From Candidatus Krumholzibacteriia bacterium (lineage in GTDB: Bacteria; Krumholzibacteriota; Krumholzibacteriia; Krumholzibacteriales; Krumholzibacteriaceae): a DNA stretch of 64,000 bases. The translations under genes were made by a program, and so were the position numbers. The number at the start of each line of letters is the position of its first letter. The first letter of the stretch is position 1. The notes under the pieces are model-generated. The model was not told where the DNA came from, did no database searches, and was given only the letters and a program-made list of their open reading frames with translations. Below are positions 1 to 7,001 of the stretch, one piece after another. The stretch lies in contig JAGLYV010000016.1 of the NCBI GenBank assembly GCA_023131975.1, positions 1-64,000 of the forward strand, in the 5' to 3' direction.

Positions 1-674
1 TCGCTCTTAACGCCGGCCACTGCAATCATTTTAGCAATACAGATATTGGCCGCGCCCGCGCCGAGCATTGCCACTTTGATCTTCGACATTTCTTTCCCGA
101 CGATCTTCACAGCATTGATCAGTCCAGCGACTGTCACGGCGGCTGTTCCCTGCTGATCGTCATGCCAGACGGGGATACGACATTCCTCTCTCAACGTGTT
201 GAGGATCCTGAAGCACTTCGGCTGGGAGATATCCTCAAGGTTGAATCCGCCGAACGATGGCTGAAGAAGCTTTACCGTTTCGATAAAGACATCAGGGTCC
301 TTGGTATCGAGGCAGATCTGGACACAATCCACTCCGCCGAGATACTTGAAGAGTATCGCCTTGCCCTCCATGACGGGGATGGCCGCCTCAGGGCCGATAT
401 CGCCAAGGCCGAGGACACGCGTGCCATCGGAGATGACAGCTATCATATTGCCCTTGTTCGTGTGTTCGTAGACCATCTCGGGGTTATCCCTGATGTCAAG
501 ACAGGGCTTGGCTACTCCAGGGGTATACCAGATGGCGAAATCATCCAGGTTCCTGATACAGCATTTCGGCATTACAGCGAGTTTACCCTTGTAGAAAGGG
601 TGGAGTCTCATTGCGTCTTTTGCGGGCTGCTGGGCTTTTGCAAGAAGTTCTTCCTTCGACATCTTCGAAGCCAT
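1..674 (-). CDS. NAD(P)-dependent malic enzyme, N-terminal part (cut by window edge)
   Basis: Oxidative decarboxylation of malate to pyruvate. About 224 residues are visible; the rest lies beyond the left edge. The ATG at 672-674 has GGAGG six bases upstream. Seen in order: YTPGVA, the SDGTRVLGLGDIG block, MEGKAILFK, a NLEDI segment, WHDDQQGTA, then the start of the nucleotide-binding fold (MLGAGAANI). These are hallmark malic-enzyme motifs. It is the last visible gene of the korDABC strand, 110 bases after korC, so it probably shares that transcript; together they would link pyruvate/malate with reductive or oxidative 2-oxoacid metabolism. Whether it is the short form or the long form with a phosphotransacetylase-like tail cannot be seen. 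Confidence 0.93.
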   Translation of the reverse strand, partial: MASKMSKEELLAKAQQPAKDAMRLHPFYKGKLAVMPKCCIRNLDDFAIWYTPGVAKPCLDIRDNPEMVYEHTNKGNMIAVISDGTRVLGLGDIGPEAAIPVMEGKAILFKYLGGVDCVQICLDTKDPDVFIETVKLLQPSFGGFNLEDISQPKCFRILNTLREECRIPVWHDDQQGTAAVTVAGLINAVKIVGKEMSKIKVAMLGAGAANICIAKMIAVAGVKS

Positions 675-783
675 CGGTAACCTCCATAAAAAACAGTTAG
701 CCAGAGCAGCCAGATGCTGCCCCGGTCCCCAAATGATCGATCGCTACTATTTCGACGGAAAAATCACTCCATGGGAACAAATG

Positions 784-1335
784 TCATCCCAGAAGTTCTT
801 CTCCCACTTTAAAACCTTCATCAAAGGCCTGCATGTTCAGCTCTTCGGTCCCTTTCGGAACCCTGGCAAGGATCGCCTTCTTCATCGATTCCTCGGAAAC
901 GATGCCGGATATTCTCGTCACTATACCAAGTGCGACGATATTGGTCACCACGGCTTTACCGACCTTGTTTACCGCGATATCAGTGATCGGGGCAGAATAG
1001 ACGCGATAATCACCTTCGGGCAGATCCTTTACAAGTCCGGAATCCACGATCAGAATGCTTCCATCCTTGAGATCGGAAAAATATTTTGTGCATGATTCCT
1101 GGGTGAGTGACAACAACAGGTCAAGTTCGATAGCCTTTGGGTAATCGATCTCCCCATCGCTGATCACTACTTCCGCCTTGCTCGCTCCTCCCCTTGCCTC
1201 GGGTCCATAACTCTGTGTCTGAACAGCGTTGCGGCCTTCATAAATAGCAGCCGCTTCTGCCAGGATCTTACCTGCCAGGATCAGCCCCTGTCCACCAGAA
1301 CCGCTTAAACGAATCTCGTATCTCTCCATGATCAT
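784..1335 (-). CDS. korC: 2-oxoacid:ferredoxin oxidoreductase, gamma subunit
   Basis: 183 residues, the usual size of a separate gamma subunit. The N-terminus has the family pattern GSGGQGLILAGKILAEAA, then the QSYGPEARGGASKAEVVIS block that contacts coenzyme A in this family. The start ATG overlaps the korB stop (ATGA at 1332-1335), so translation is coupled. It works with the alpha, beta and ferredoxin subunits encoded just upstream, most likely on 2-oxoglutarate. Substrate (2-oxoglutarate, 2-oxoisovalerate or another 2-oxoacid) is inferred from the korDABC order and is not proven by sequence. Confidence 0.92.
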   Translation of the reverse strand: MIMERYEIRLSGSGGQGLILAGKILAEAAAIYEGRNAVQTQSYGPEARGGASKAEVVISDGEIDYPKAIELDLLLSLTQESCTKYFSDLKDGSILIVDSGLVKDLPEGDYRVYSAPITDIAVNKVGKAVVTNIVALGIVTRISGIVSEESMKKAILARVPKGTEELNMQAFDEGFKVGEELLG

Positions 1336-2144
1336 ACCGCCCTCAGCTTCTCGGTGAGCTTTTTGTATTCTTCGGTATATTCCGGCTTATCTACATCTAT
1401 CAGAATACCAGACCTGATCTTTCCCTCACGATCCTCTTCGGACAACTTTTCCCATTTCGCTCCGGAGACCACATGGTCTCTTAACCATTCCATCAACTTG
1501 ACAGGACTGGCCATCTTGTTTCTCCGCCCGAAAGCGGTGGGACATGGCGTAAGGATCTCGACCAGGGAGAATCCTTTTTTCTCCAGGGCCAGGCCGATCA
1601 TCTTTTCGCATTGTTTCGCGTTGTAAACATCGGCTCGCGCAACGAACGAAGCCCCAGCAGCAATCGCCAGCCCGCTGATATTGAACGTAGGTTCTATATT
1701 CCCGAACTGGGCTGTCGAGGCCTTGTAACCTATTGGAGTCGTCGGGGAACACTGACCTCCCGTCATCCCGTATATATAATTGTTATAGAGGAGGACAGTG
1801 AGATCGATATTTCTTCTCGCGGCGTGTATGAAATGGTTTCCCCCGATGGCGGTCGCGTCTCCGTCACCCGTCACTACAATGACCTTGAGACCCGGGTTGG
1901 CGTGCTTCACACCAGTCGCGAATGGAATAGCCCTGCCATGAGTCGTGTGCAGCGTATTGATATCCACATACCCCGGAGTCCTGCTCGAACATCCGATACC
2001 GGAGACCATCACAGCCTCGTCCCGGGACATGCCGGTAGCTTCCATCGCCCTTATCAACGCCTTCAGGACTATCCCGTCCCCACACCCTGAGCACCAGATG
2101 TGAGGAAAATTCTCTTCTCTTACGTATTCGAGGTAGTTGAACAA
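1332..2144 (-). CDS. korB: 2-oxoacid:ferredoxin oxidoreductase, beta (TPP-binding) subunit
   Basis: 270 residues. The thiamine-diphosphate motif is visible as GDGDATAIGGNHF followed about 25 residues on by the paired asparagines of LLYNNYIYGMTGGQ. Near the N-terminus WCSGCGDG and GIGCSSRTPGY supply the cysteines expected for this subunit. It starts with TTG directly after the korA stop, with GGAGG eight bases upstream inside the end of korA, which indicates coupled translation. It catalyses the TPP-dependent decarboxylation step and passes electrons to ferredoxin via korD. Confidence 0.93.
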   Translation of the reverse strand: MFNYLEYVREENFPHIWCSGCGDGIVLKALIRAMEATGMSRDEAVMVSGIGCSSRTPGYVDINTLHTTHGRAIPFATGVKHANPGLKVIVVTGDGDATAIGGNHFIHAARRNIDLTVLLYNNYIYGMTGGQCSPTTPIGYKASTAQFGNIEPTFNISGLAIAAGASFVARADVYNAKQCEKMIGLALEKKGFSLVEILTPCPTAFGRRNKMASPVKLMEWLRDHVVSGAKWEKLSEEDREGKIRSGILIDVDKPEYTEEYKKLTEKLRAV

Positions 2145-3290
2145 TCAGACCACCTCCTTTACCATCTTCACGATCTGATCGGGCAGGATAGGATTACCAT
2201 CCACCCTTCCGAGCTTGAGTATCGGAGCCTCACATCGAGAAGCAAGTTCGACCTCACGTGCCATCTGTCCGAGATTCATCTCGGGAACTATGATCGCTTT
2301 TACTTTTTTTGCCATTTCCAGAACTTCATCTTTCGGGAAAGGCCACAACACGGTCGGCTCCAGAAGCCCGACCTTGATTCCCTCAGCCCTGCACCTCGTA
2401 ACAGCGCTCTGGGCAGAACGGGCCACCGAACCATAGGCGAAGATCCCGATCTCCGCGTCATCGAGGCTCATCGTTCTGTTCGAAATAATATCGTCACGGT
2501 TCGACACGATCTTTTTCGTAAGACGCACGATCAATTTCTCGATCATCGCGTTATCATTGATCGGAAAACCCGTCTCGTTGTGACAAAGCCCCGTCACATT
2601 ATATTTGTACCCTGTCCCGAAGTTTGCCAGTACAGGAATCAGATCTTCCGTCTCGGCGTATGGCTTGTATTCTTCAGGAGGAACATCCGGTTTTTTCCTG
2701 TCGATCAACTCTATTTTCGAAGCATCAGGTATCACGACCTTTTCAGTAGTATGACCGACAATCTCGTCAAGCAGAAGAATGACCGGAGTCATATACTTTT
2801 CGGCAAGATTGAATGCGCGGATGGTCTGTTCGTAGGCGTCCTGGGCCGTTGCCGCGACCAGTACGATAATACTATGGTCTCCATGGGTCCCCCACCTTGC
2901 CTGCTGCACATCCATCTGCGCTGGAAGAGTAGGCATCCCGGTACTTGGTCCACCCCTCATAACATTGATTATCACACAGGGGACTTCCGTCATACAGGCA
3001 TAACCTATATTCTCCTGTTTCAGGCTGAACCCGGGACCGGAAGTCGCGGTCAACGATTTCAACCCCGTCAGAGACGCGCCTATCGTCGCTCCCATAGCGG
3101 CTATCTCATCTTCCATCTGGATGAACTTTCCTCCCGCCCTCGGAAGAGCTACCGAAAGATGTTCAGCGATCTCCGAAGAGGGAGTGATCGGATAACCGGC
3201 AAAAAATCTGCATCCAGCAGCCAGTGCTCCCTCGGCACAAGCCTGGTTACCCTGCATCATACGCACATTGGGGAAATTATCTTTTCCCAA
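2145..3290 (-). CDS. korA: 2-oxoacid:ferredoxin oxidoreductase, alpha subunit
   Basis: 381 residues. The YPITPSSE motif near residue 35, the TSGPGFSLKQE block, and RGGPSTGMPT with PAQMDV are classic for alpha subunits of the 2-oxoglutarate branch (the gamma domain is a separate gene here). The C-terminus has the conserved PEMNLGQM region. The only sensible start is the TTG at 3288-3290, preceded by GGAGAAG. An intrinsic-terminator-like hairpin lies between this gene and korD, so korABC may be made at a different level from korD. Confidence 0.93.
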   Translation of the reverse strand: MGKDNFPNVRMMQGNQACAEGALAAGCRFFAGYPITPSSEIAEHLSVALPRAGGKFIQMEDEIAAMGATIGASLTGLKSLTATSGPGFSLKQENIGYACMTEVPCVIINVMRGGPSTGMPTLPAQMDVQQARWGTHGDHSIIVLVAATAQDAYEQTIRAFNLAEKYMTPVILLLDEIVGHTTEKVVIPDASKIELIDRKKPDVPPEEYKPYAETEDLIPVLANFGTGYKYNVTGLCHNETGFPINDNAMIEKLIVRLTKKIVSNRDDIISNRTMSLDDAEIGIFAYGSVARSAQSAVTRCRAEGIKVGLLEPTVLWPFPKDEVLEMAKKVKAIIVPEMNLGQMAREVELASRCEAPILKLGRVDGNPILPDQIVKMVKEVV

Positions 3291-3354
3291 ATCACTCTTC
3301 TCCTTGCTCCCGGATGCTGACGCCCCGGGTGTCTGATCTACCTGTGCCGAATAG

Positions 3355-3379
3355 AAAAAGGACCCTTGGTCCAGGGTCC
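3355..3379 (-). terminator. Terminator-like hairpin between korD and korA
   Basis: On the minus strand, right after the korD stop, GGACCCT and AGGGTCC form a perfect 7-bp stem (6-base loop) followed by five T. The outer bases GAATAG and CTATTC (3380-3385 and 3349-3354) can extend the pairing around the T run. It probably causes partial termination within the operon. Confidence 0.6.
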
Positions 3380-3589
3380 CTATTCAACAGTAATCGCAAA
3401 ATCCGGGCATCGCAACTCACAAAGCATGCACTTTATGCAGTCATCAGGTCTGGCTACCTTGACCTTGCCACCTTCCATCTCGAGGACATCCTTCGGACAG
3501 AAAGCAACACAGATCTCGCAACCCTTGCACCACTCAGTCTTTACCCTGATGACCGCCGACTTCTTTGAAGCCGACTGTTCCTCAGTCAT
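3380..3589 (-). CDS. korD: 2-oxoacid:ferredoxin oxidoreductase, ferredoxin-like (delta) subunit
   Basis: 69 residues with two 4Fe-4S motifs: CKGCEICVAFCP near residue 21 and CIKCMLCELRCP near residue 51. This is the electron-transfer subunit of the kor complex. ATG at 3587-3589 follows a GGAGAAAG ribosome site. It is the first gene of the operon and is separated from korA by 89 bases that contain a terminator-like hairpin. Upstream, 3590-3853 has no gene; it holds the presumed operon promoter and a GTTAGCTAAC palindrome near 3630. Confidence 0.93.
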   Translation of the reverse strand: MTEEQSASKKSAVIRVKTEWCKGCEICVAFCPKDVLEMEGGKVKVARPDDCIKCMLCELRCPDFAITVE

Positions 3590-3853
3590 TTCTTTCTCCA
3601 GTCCCGGCTAACACTCTGATAACACAAAAGTTAGCTAACACACTTAAAGGGTCAGAAAATTTGCGCTCAAAATATATATTAGAAATCGTCTACAATCAAG
3701 TCTTTTTTTACCGGTTTTTCGTGGGGGAAAATCCTGATATCAGAATAATCGGATTTATAGATTTCAAGAAACATTTCAGACTCTGATACGAGACTGGAAG
3801 ATTCGTATTCCATGACATATACGCCACTGAAAAAGATGGGTCAACATCAATAC

Positions 3854-3901
3854 ATGGAGCTGGCGGACGGAGTCGAACCGACGACCTGCGCATTACGAAT
3901 G
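3854..3901. repeat. Left attachment site (displaced tRNA-Thr 3' half)
   Basis: 48 bases identical to 13361-13408. The match ends at 3901/13408, inside the anticodon arm, and begins one base beyond the CCA end. This copy lacks the 5' half of a tRNA and is the fragment displaced by integration. Confidence 0.93.
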
Positions 3902-4010
3902 ACATCAGGGTAAAACCGTAACACCCTTAAAAACTAACCTGTTATATTCCTTCACTTACCGCACCGCCCTTTGTGTCCTTTTGCACCCTTTGGGTGTTTT
4001 TAGACTCTGA

Positions 4011-4032
4011 TAGCCACAATTTAGCCACAATT
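4011..4032. repeat. Tandem TAGCCACAATT repeats, candidate integrase arm sites
   Basis: TAGCCACAATT occurs twice head to tail (4011-4021, 4022-4032), overlapping the integrase stop codon. The same 11-mer occurs once at the other end (13296-13306), in a shared 15-base context TGATAGCCACAATTT. Position near both att sites suggests arm-type binding sites of the integrase. This is inference. Confidence 0.5.
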
Positions 4033-5028
4033 CCCAGATAATTTCAAGGCCGCTTCTCTCAGGTCTTGCTCACTGGTGATATTGTACCGCTCAAATACTG
4101 AATCTGTTTTATGTCCGCTGATTTTTTTTGCTACTGTGCGGTCGATTCCGGCCCTTATCATATTCCTTATGGCGGTCCGCCTGAAATCGTGAAATCTTGC
4201 ACCCGGAACTCCCGCCACATCGCAGGCAGTCTTCCATGATTTGCGGAACTCTCCGACCTGCTTTCCGCTCTTCTGGAATACATACGGGCAATCGGTACGA
4301 CGGTTGACAAACTGCTTGCTCAATACTTCGCGCACATCCGAATCCGCAAAGAAGACCCTTGCCTCTTTGGTCTTTGTGTTCCTTGCTGGCAGGGTGATCT
4401 TGCCTTCCTTCATGTCTATATGTGACCATTCAAGGTTGACTATCTCCCCGCGCCTGCATCCGGTCTTATATGCGAACGTGACAAGCCCCTTGATGTGTTC
4501 GGGAAGTGCTTCCCGGAGTGCCAGGAACTCATCATGCTCAAAGAAATTCTCCCGCGTGTTATGAAGCTCATACATGGGAATCTTCGGCACTCTCTCAATA
4601 ACTTCATCGTCCGCCCCGAGATTATACATCGCTTTGAGCAAAGCAAGCTCCCGATTGATAGTCCCCTTCGATGCTCCAGCCCGCCCTCTCACCTGTCTGT
4701 ACTGCCGTATATATGGCGGGTTGATCTCGTTCGCGGTCATGTCTCCAAAGTATGGCATCAGGTGCAACCTGTGAACGTCCTTTGCCCGCTTTGAGTCTTT
4801 GTCTTCGTCTGCTTCCAGTTCCGCGATATATGCCAGGGCAAGATCGTTATATGTAACACGGTCGAAATCTACGCCCGGCCTGCGGCCCTCTGCGATCCGC
4901 CCTTCCCTCTGTTTCAGGAATCTGTCAGCAACCGTCTTCTTATCCGTCTTCGCGCTTTCACGAATCCGCTTCCCCCGGTTGAAGTACTGAATCCAATAGG
5001 TCTGGCCTCTCTTAAAAACCGTTCCCAT
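4021..5028 (-). CDS. int: Tyrosine recombinase / integrase
   Basis: 335 residues, typical phage-integrase length. The N-terminal third (about 1-55) resembles the arm-binding domain, about 60-140 the core-binding SAM-like domain, and 160-330 the catalytic domain. Catalytic residues are visible: Arg192 in TGCRRGEI, Lys219 in NTKTKEAR, His280 and Arg283 in HDFRR, His306 in SGHKT, and Tyr315 in FERYN. It lies 120 bases from the left att repeat, at the end of the element farthest from the intact tRNA. It should catalyse insertion into and excision from tRNA-Thr. The complete active site indicates a functional enzyme. Start ATG at 5028; a weak upstream site only. Confidence 0.96.
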   Translation of the reverse strand: MGTVFKRGQTYWIQYFNRGKRIRESAKTDKKTVADRFLKQREGRIAEGRRPGVDFDRVTYNDLALAYIAELEADEDKDSKRAKDVHRLHLMPYFGDMTANEINPPYIRQYRQVRGRAGASKGTINRELALLKAMYNLGADDEVIERVPKIPMYELHNTRENFFEHDEFLALREALPEHIKGLVTFAYKTGCRRGEIVNLEWSHIDMKEGKITLPARNTKTKEARVFFADSDVREVLSKQFVNRRTDCPYVFQKSGKQVGEFRKSWKTACDVAGVPGARFHDFRRTAIRNMIRAGIDRTVAKKISGHKTDSVFERYNITSEQDLREAALKLSGNCG

Positions 5029-5142
5029 AATCCAACCTCGCTTTTTTGTTTCAAGAAAAATAGGGCGGGTTATTGAGTTCTAAACATAGTATGCATATTT
5101 ATTGTGAGCTGTTGCTCCCCCGTGCCTTGTTAGACAAGGATG

Positions 5143-5313
5143 CTACCCATCTTTCTTGCTCGCTGAAATGTGTTCAGCATGTTCAGCTTCTTGTTTTTTT
5201 CGTTCGATCTCGATCCGTTCACGCTCAAGTATCTGGTCACCTTTTATTTTCATCCACACAAATGCGATAACCGCCATTATCAAAAACATGAGACAGAATC
5301 CCTTGAACCCCAC
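5143..5313 (-). CDS. Small single-span membrane protein (56 aa)
   Basis: The frame reads from GTG 5311-5313 (or ATG 5287-5289, 48 aa) to TAG at 5143-5145. Residues about 5-22 are a hydrophobic span (FCLMFLIMAVIAFVWM), followed by a strongly charged, coiled-coil-like tail (DQILERERIEIERKKQEAE). GAGG lies seven bases upstream of the GTG, which also gives the longer membrane span, so I prefer it. It sits between the integrase and the noncoding inverted-repeat region, on the same strand as the integrase. A membrane anchor plus charged helix would fit a small holin/spanin-like or regulatory protein, but no family is recognised. The coding claim rests on composition and the start site. Confidence 0.6.
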   Translation of the reverse strand: MGFKGFCLMFLIMAVIAFVWMKIKGDQILERERIEIERKKQEAEHAEHISASKKDG

Positions 5314-5711
5314 TTGACAACCTCGCTTTCTACCGTTCGGATACTACCCGCACCCCGACACAAGGCGCGAACAGACCCACACTGTTGAAATAGTACTGTA
5401 TTGAAAATACTAGGTGTCGCATACGGACACTGTATCTGATATTCGGAAAATAAGTCAAGCGACAAATATGGGAACCAGCCCTTGAGGTTGGTTGCGACAC
5501 CTAGCTACAAGGTTGGATGCTGGCTCCCGGGGACAGCATAATGCGTATATGCTCGGGATGCAATATTAAAGGTGTGTGTCTTCCCCAGGGTCTGCTTTGT
5601 AGTATCTCATCCTTTGATTATAGCGCATCAGAACTCAGGCCACCATTGACAGCAACCCCAATTAATTATAAAATGGTATCAAATTGATAGTGCTGACAAT
5701 GGGGGTATGAT
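5314..5711. other. 400-base noncoding stretch with a 12-bp perfect inverted repeat
   Basis: No convincing gene on either strand. CTAGGTGTCGCA (5410-5421) is repeated inverted as TGCGACACCTAG (5493-5504) with 71 bases between. Inside, AACCA/TGGTT (5473-5477, 5489-5493) can form a small hairpin. On the minus strand TTGACT followed 16 bases later by GATACA, near 5430-5460, could be a promoter toward the small membrane protein and integrase. Candidate roles are replication origin, packaging or recombination control; none is shown. Confidence 0.5.
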
Positions 5712-5885
5712 ATGCGCTGGATGCGAAAGCTCTTTAGTTCAAATGAAAACAACAACAGCTCCACTAATTCCGACAATCAACAATCACAGAAGCCACGACG
5801 TATTGAAAGAGGCTGGAAACCGTTCAGAAAGCCGGAACCGGAGCAGGAACAGGAACAGGAACCAGTTGAACCCAAAGAAGATTAA
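5712..5885 (+). CDS. Small basic/acidic protein of unknown function (57 aa)
   Basis: ATG at 5712 with GGGGGT about 5 bases upstream; TAA at 5883-5885. It is the only plus-strand gene candidate in the element. The protein has a basic, aromatic start (MRWMRKLF), an Asn/Ser/Gln-rich middle, a basic RRIERGWKPFRKP stretch, and an acidic PEPEQEQEQEPVEP tail. Its stop overlaps the stop of the facing membrane-protein gene (TTAA, 5882-5885), a tight convergent arrangement. No family recognised. The in-frame composition, ribosome site and exact stop-to-stop packing support real coding, but the repeat-like Glu/Gln tail could also arise by chance. Confidence 0.5.
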   Translation: MRWMRKLFSSNENNNSSTNSDNQQSQKPRRIERGWKPFRKPEPEQEQEQEPVEPKED

Positions 5886-6346
5886 AACGGGTAACTACCA
5901 GTATATTTTTTATAGAGCTTTCTGAATTCGCTCATTTGACCCTCTGCTGAAGTTTCATAGTGATTTTTTAGCTTTGGGTACTCATCTAGTCTCGACCAAC
6001 ACTCAATAATCCCCCCTCTGTAATAGTCAATCATCGCTCCATCCAAAAGTTTGTGATTTGCCAAAAATGCAAAATATTCAAATGCGGAAAACAATCTTTC
6101 ATAACAACCCTCAGATTTTCCTGAATCTGCCTTACAATTCTGCCACTCATTCTCTAGTTCATTTACTCTTGATACAACGGTATTGAATACGCTGGTTTGC
6201 AATGCCTTCTTTTGTAAATATATTCCCCTCACTGTAAAAGTGATTGCAATAAGAGCAAGAATTGTCGCTCCTACTGATGCTCCACTTACTACCATATCCC
6301 AAACACCCCCATCACTCAAATTCGCTACATAAACAGTATCAACCAT
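5882..6346 (-). CDS. Single-span membrane protein, DUF4760-like, possible cargo gene
   Basis: 154 residues from ATG 6344-6346, which has AAAGGAGG seven bases upstream. One membrane span at about residues 20-45 (SGASVGATILALIAITFTV), then a cytosolic helical domain with NELENEW, FSAFEYFAFLANHKLLD and WSRLDEYPKLKNHYE, a pattern resembling DUF4760-type membrane proteins. Its DNA is clearly richer in A/T than the capsid and helicase genes beside it, which suggests separate acquisition. It lies between the structural genes and the integrase, the usual place for cargo in phage satellites. A defence or superinfection-exclusion role is speculation from position. Confidence 0.75.
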   Translation of the reverse strand: MVDTVYVANLSDGGVWDMVVSGASVGATILALIAITFTVRGIYLQKKALQTSVFNTVVSRVNELENEWQNCKADSGKSEGCYERLFSAFEYFAFLANHKLLDGAMIDYYRGGIIECWSRLDEYPKLKNHYETSAEGQMSEFRKLYKKYTGSYPF

Positions 6347-6511
6347 TATGCCCCTCCTTTGGCAAGGCTGGAGCATAACACTAATTTAAAGAATATTCAA
6401 CAGGGCGCACAGGCAACAGAAAAACCCATGCGCCCACAATATAGAAGGCCATTAGGGGAAAGGAATAAAGACCCCAGCCTTCATCGAATGTGCTGAAACG
6501 TCAGGGGCCGT

Positions 6512-7000
6512 TTAGGTCAGCACAGAGTCGGGAACATCCTTGCCGTACCTCGGACCGATCAGCATTGTAATAATGTGACCATCGACAGCCGTGCTGTCAT
6601 CCTCGGTAAATTTTGCCTGGATGTATTTATCAGTTCCGGACAGGTCCCGGGAATCAATGAAAAATTCCCATACCTCATCAGCACCGGCCGTGATTACTTT
6701 CCCGGTCGATGCTGTATCAGCCCACGCGGAATACGTGTCAGAGGCCGTACAATGCCGCTCACGGAACGCAATCGCAGTTGTAGTGTTGGGAGTCGTATCG
6801 TCACAGCTTAGGGCCGTGAACGCGGCTGTACCGACCGCTCCCGTATTCTTTGCACAGATCACAAGCAACCCGCGCCACTCCGACATATTGATAACATCAC
6901 TGGCCGGGGAGCCGTTAAAGATGTCCTCATTCGCAGCAATAATGCTGGACGGGAATCCTCGCGGGATGTGGTGTTCGTTCAGAAAATCCAGATAACTCAT
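6512..7000 (-). CDS. Capsid-associated (decoration-like) protein
   Basis: 162 residues from ATG 6998-7000, just after the capsid stop codon, with AAGGAG inside the capsid end. The middle is beta-rich with Thr/Asp/Ala-rich segments (CDDTTPNTTTAIAFRER, DTYSAWADTAS), then a C-terminal GPRYGKDVP. This pattern is familiar from small proteins coded directly after HK97-type capsid genes in prophages, thought to be head decoration or stabilising proteins. Role is inferred from position and general resemblance. No signal peptide or membrane span. Confidence 0.65.
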   Translation of the reverse strand: MSYLDFLNEHHIPRGFPSSIIAANEDIFNGSPASDVINMSEWRGLLVICAKNTGAVGTAAFTALSCDDTTPNTTTAIAFRERHCTASDTYSAWADTASTGKVITAGADEVWEFFIDSRDLSGTDKYIQAKFTEDDSTAVDGHIITMLIGPRYGKDVPDSVLT

Positions 7001-7001
7001 T

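Noticed and set aside
162..680. Long open frame on the plus strand
   Set aside because: It is the complement of the malic enzyme gene, which has clear motifs and a ribosome site.
2100..3320. 406-codon plus-strand frame
   Set aside because: Lies antisense to korA; its sequence has no protein-family character and korA is certain.
3854..3901. Second tRNA-Thr
   Set aside because: Only the 3' half is present; it is the displaced att copy.
5280..5465. 61-codon minus-strand frame
   Set aside because: Overlaps the inverted-repeat region and the start of the 56-aa membrane gene; composition is not protein-like and there is no ribosome site.
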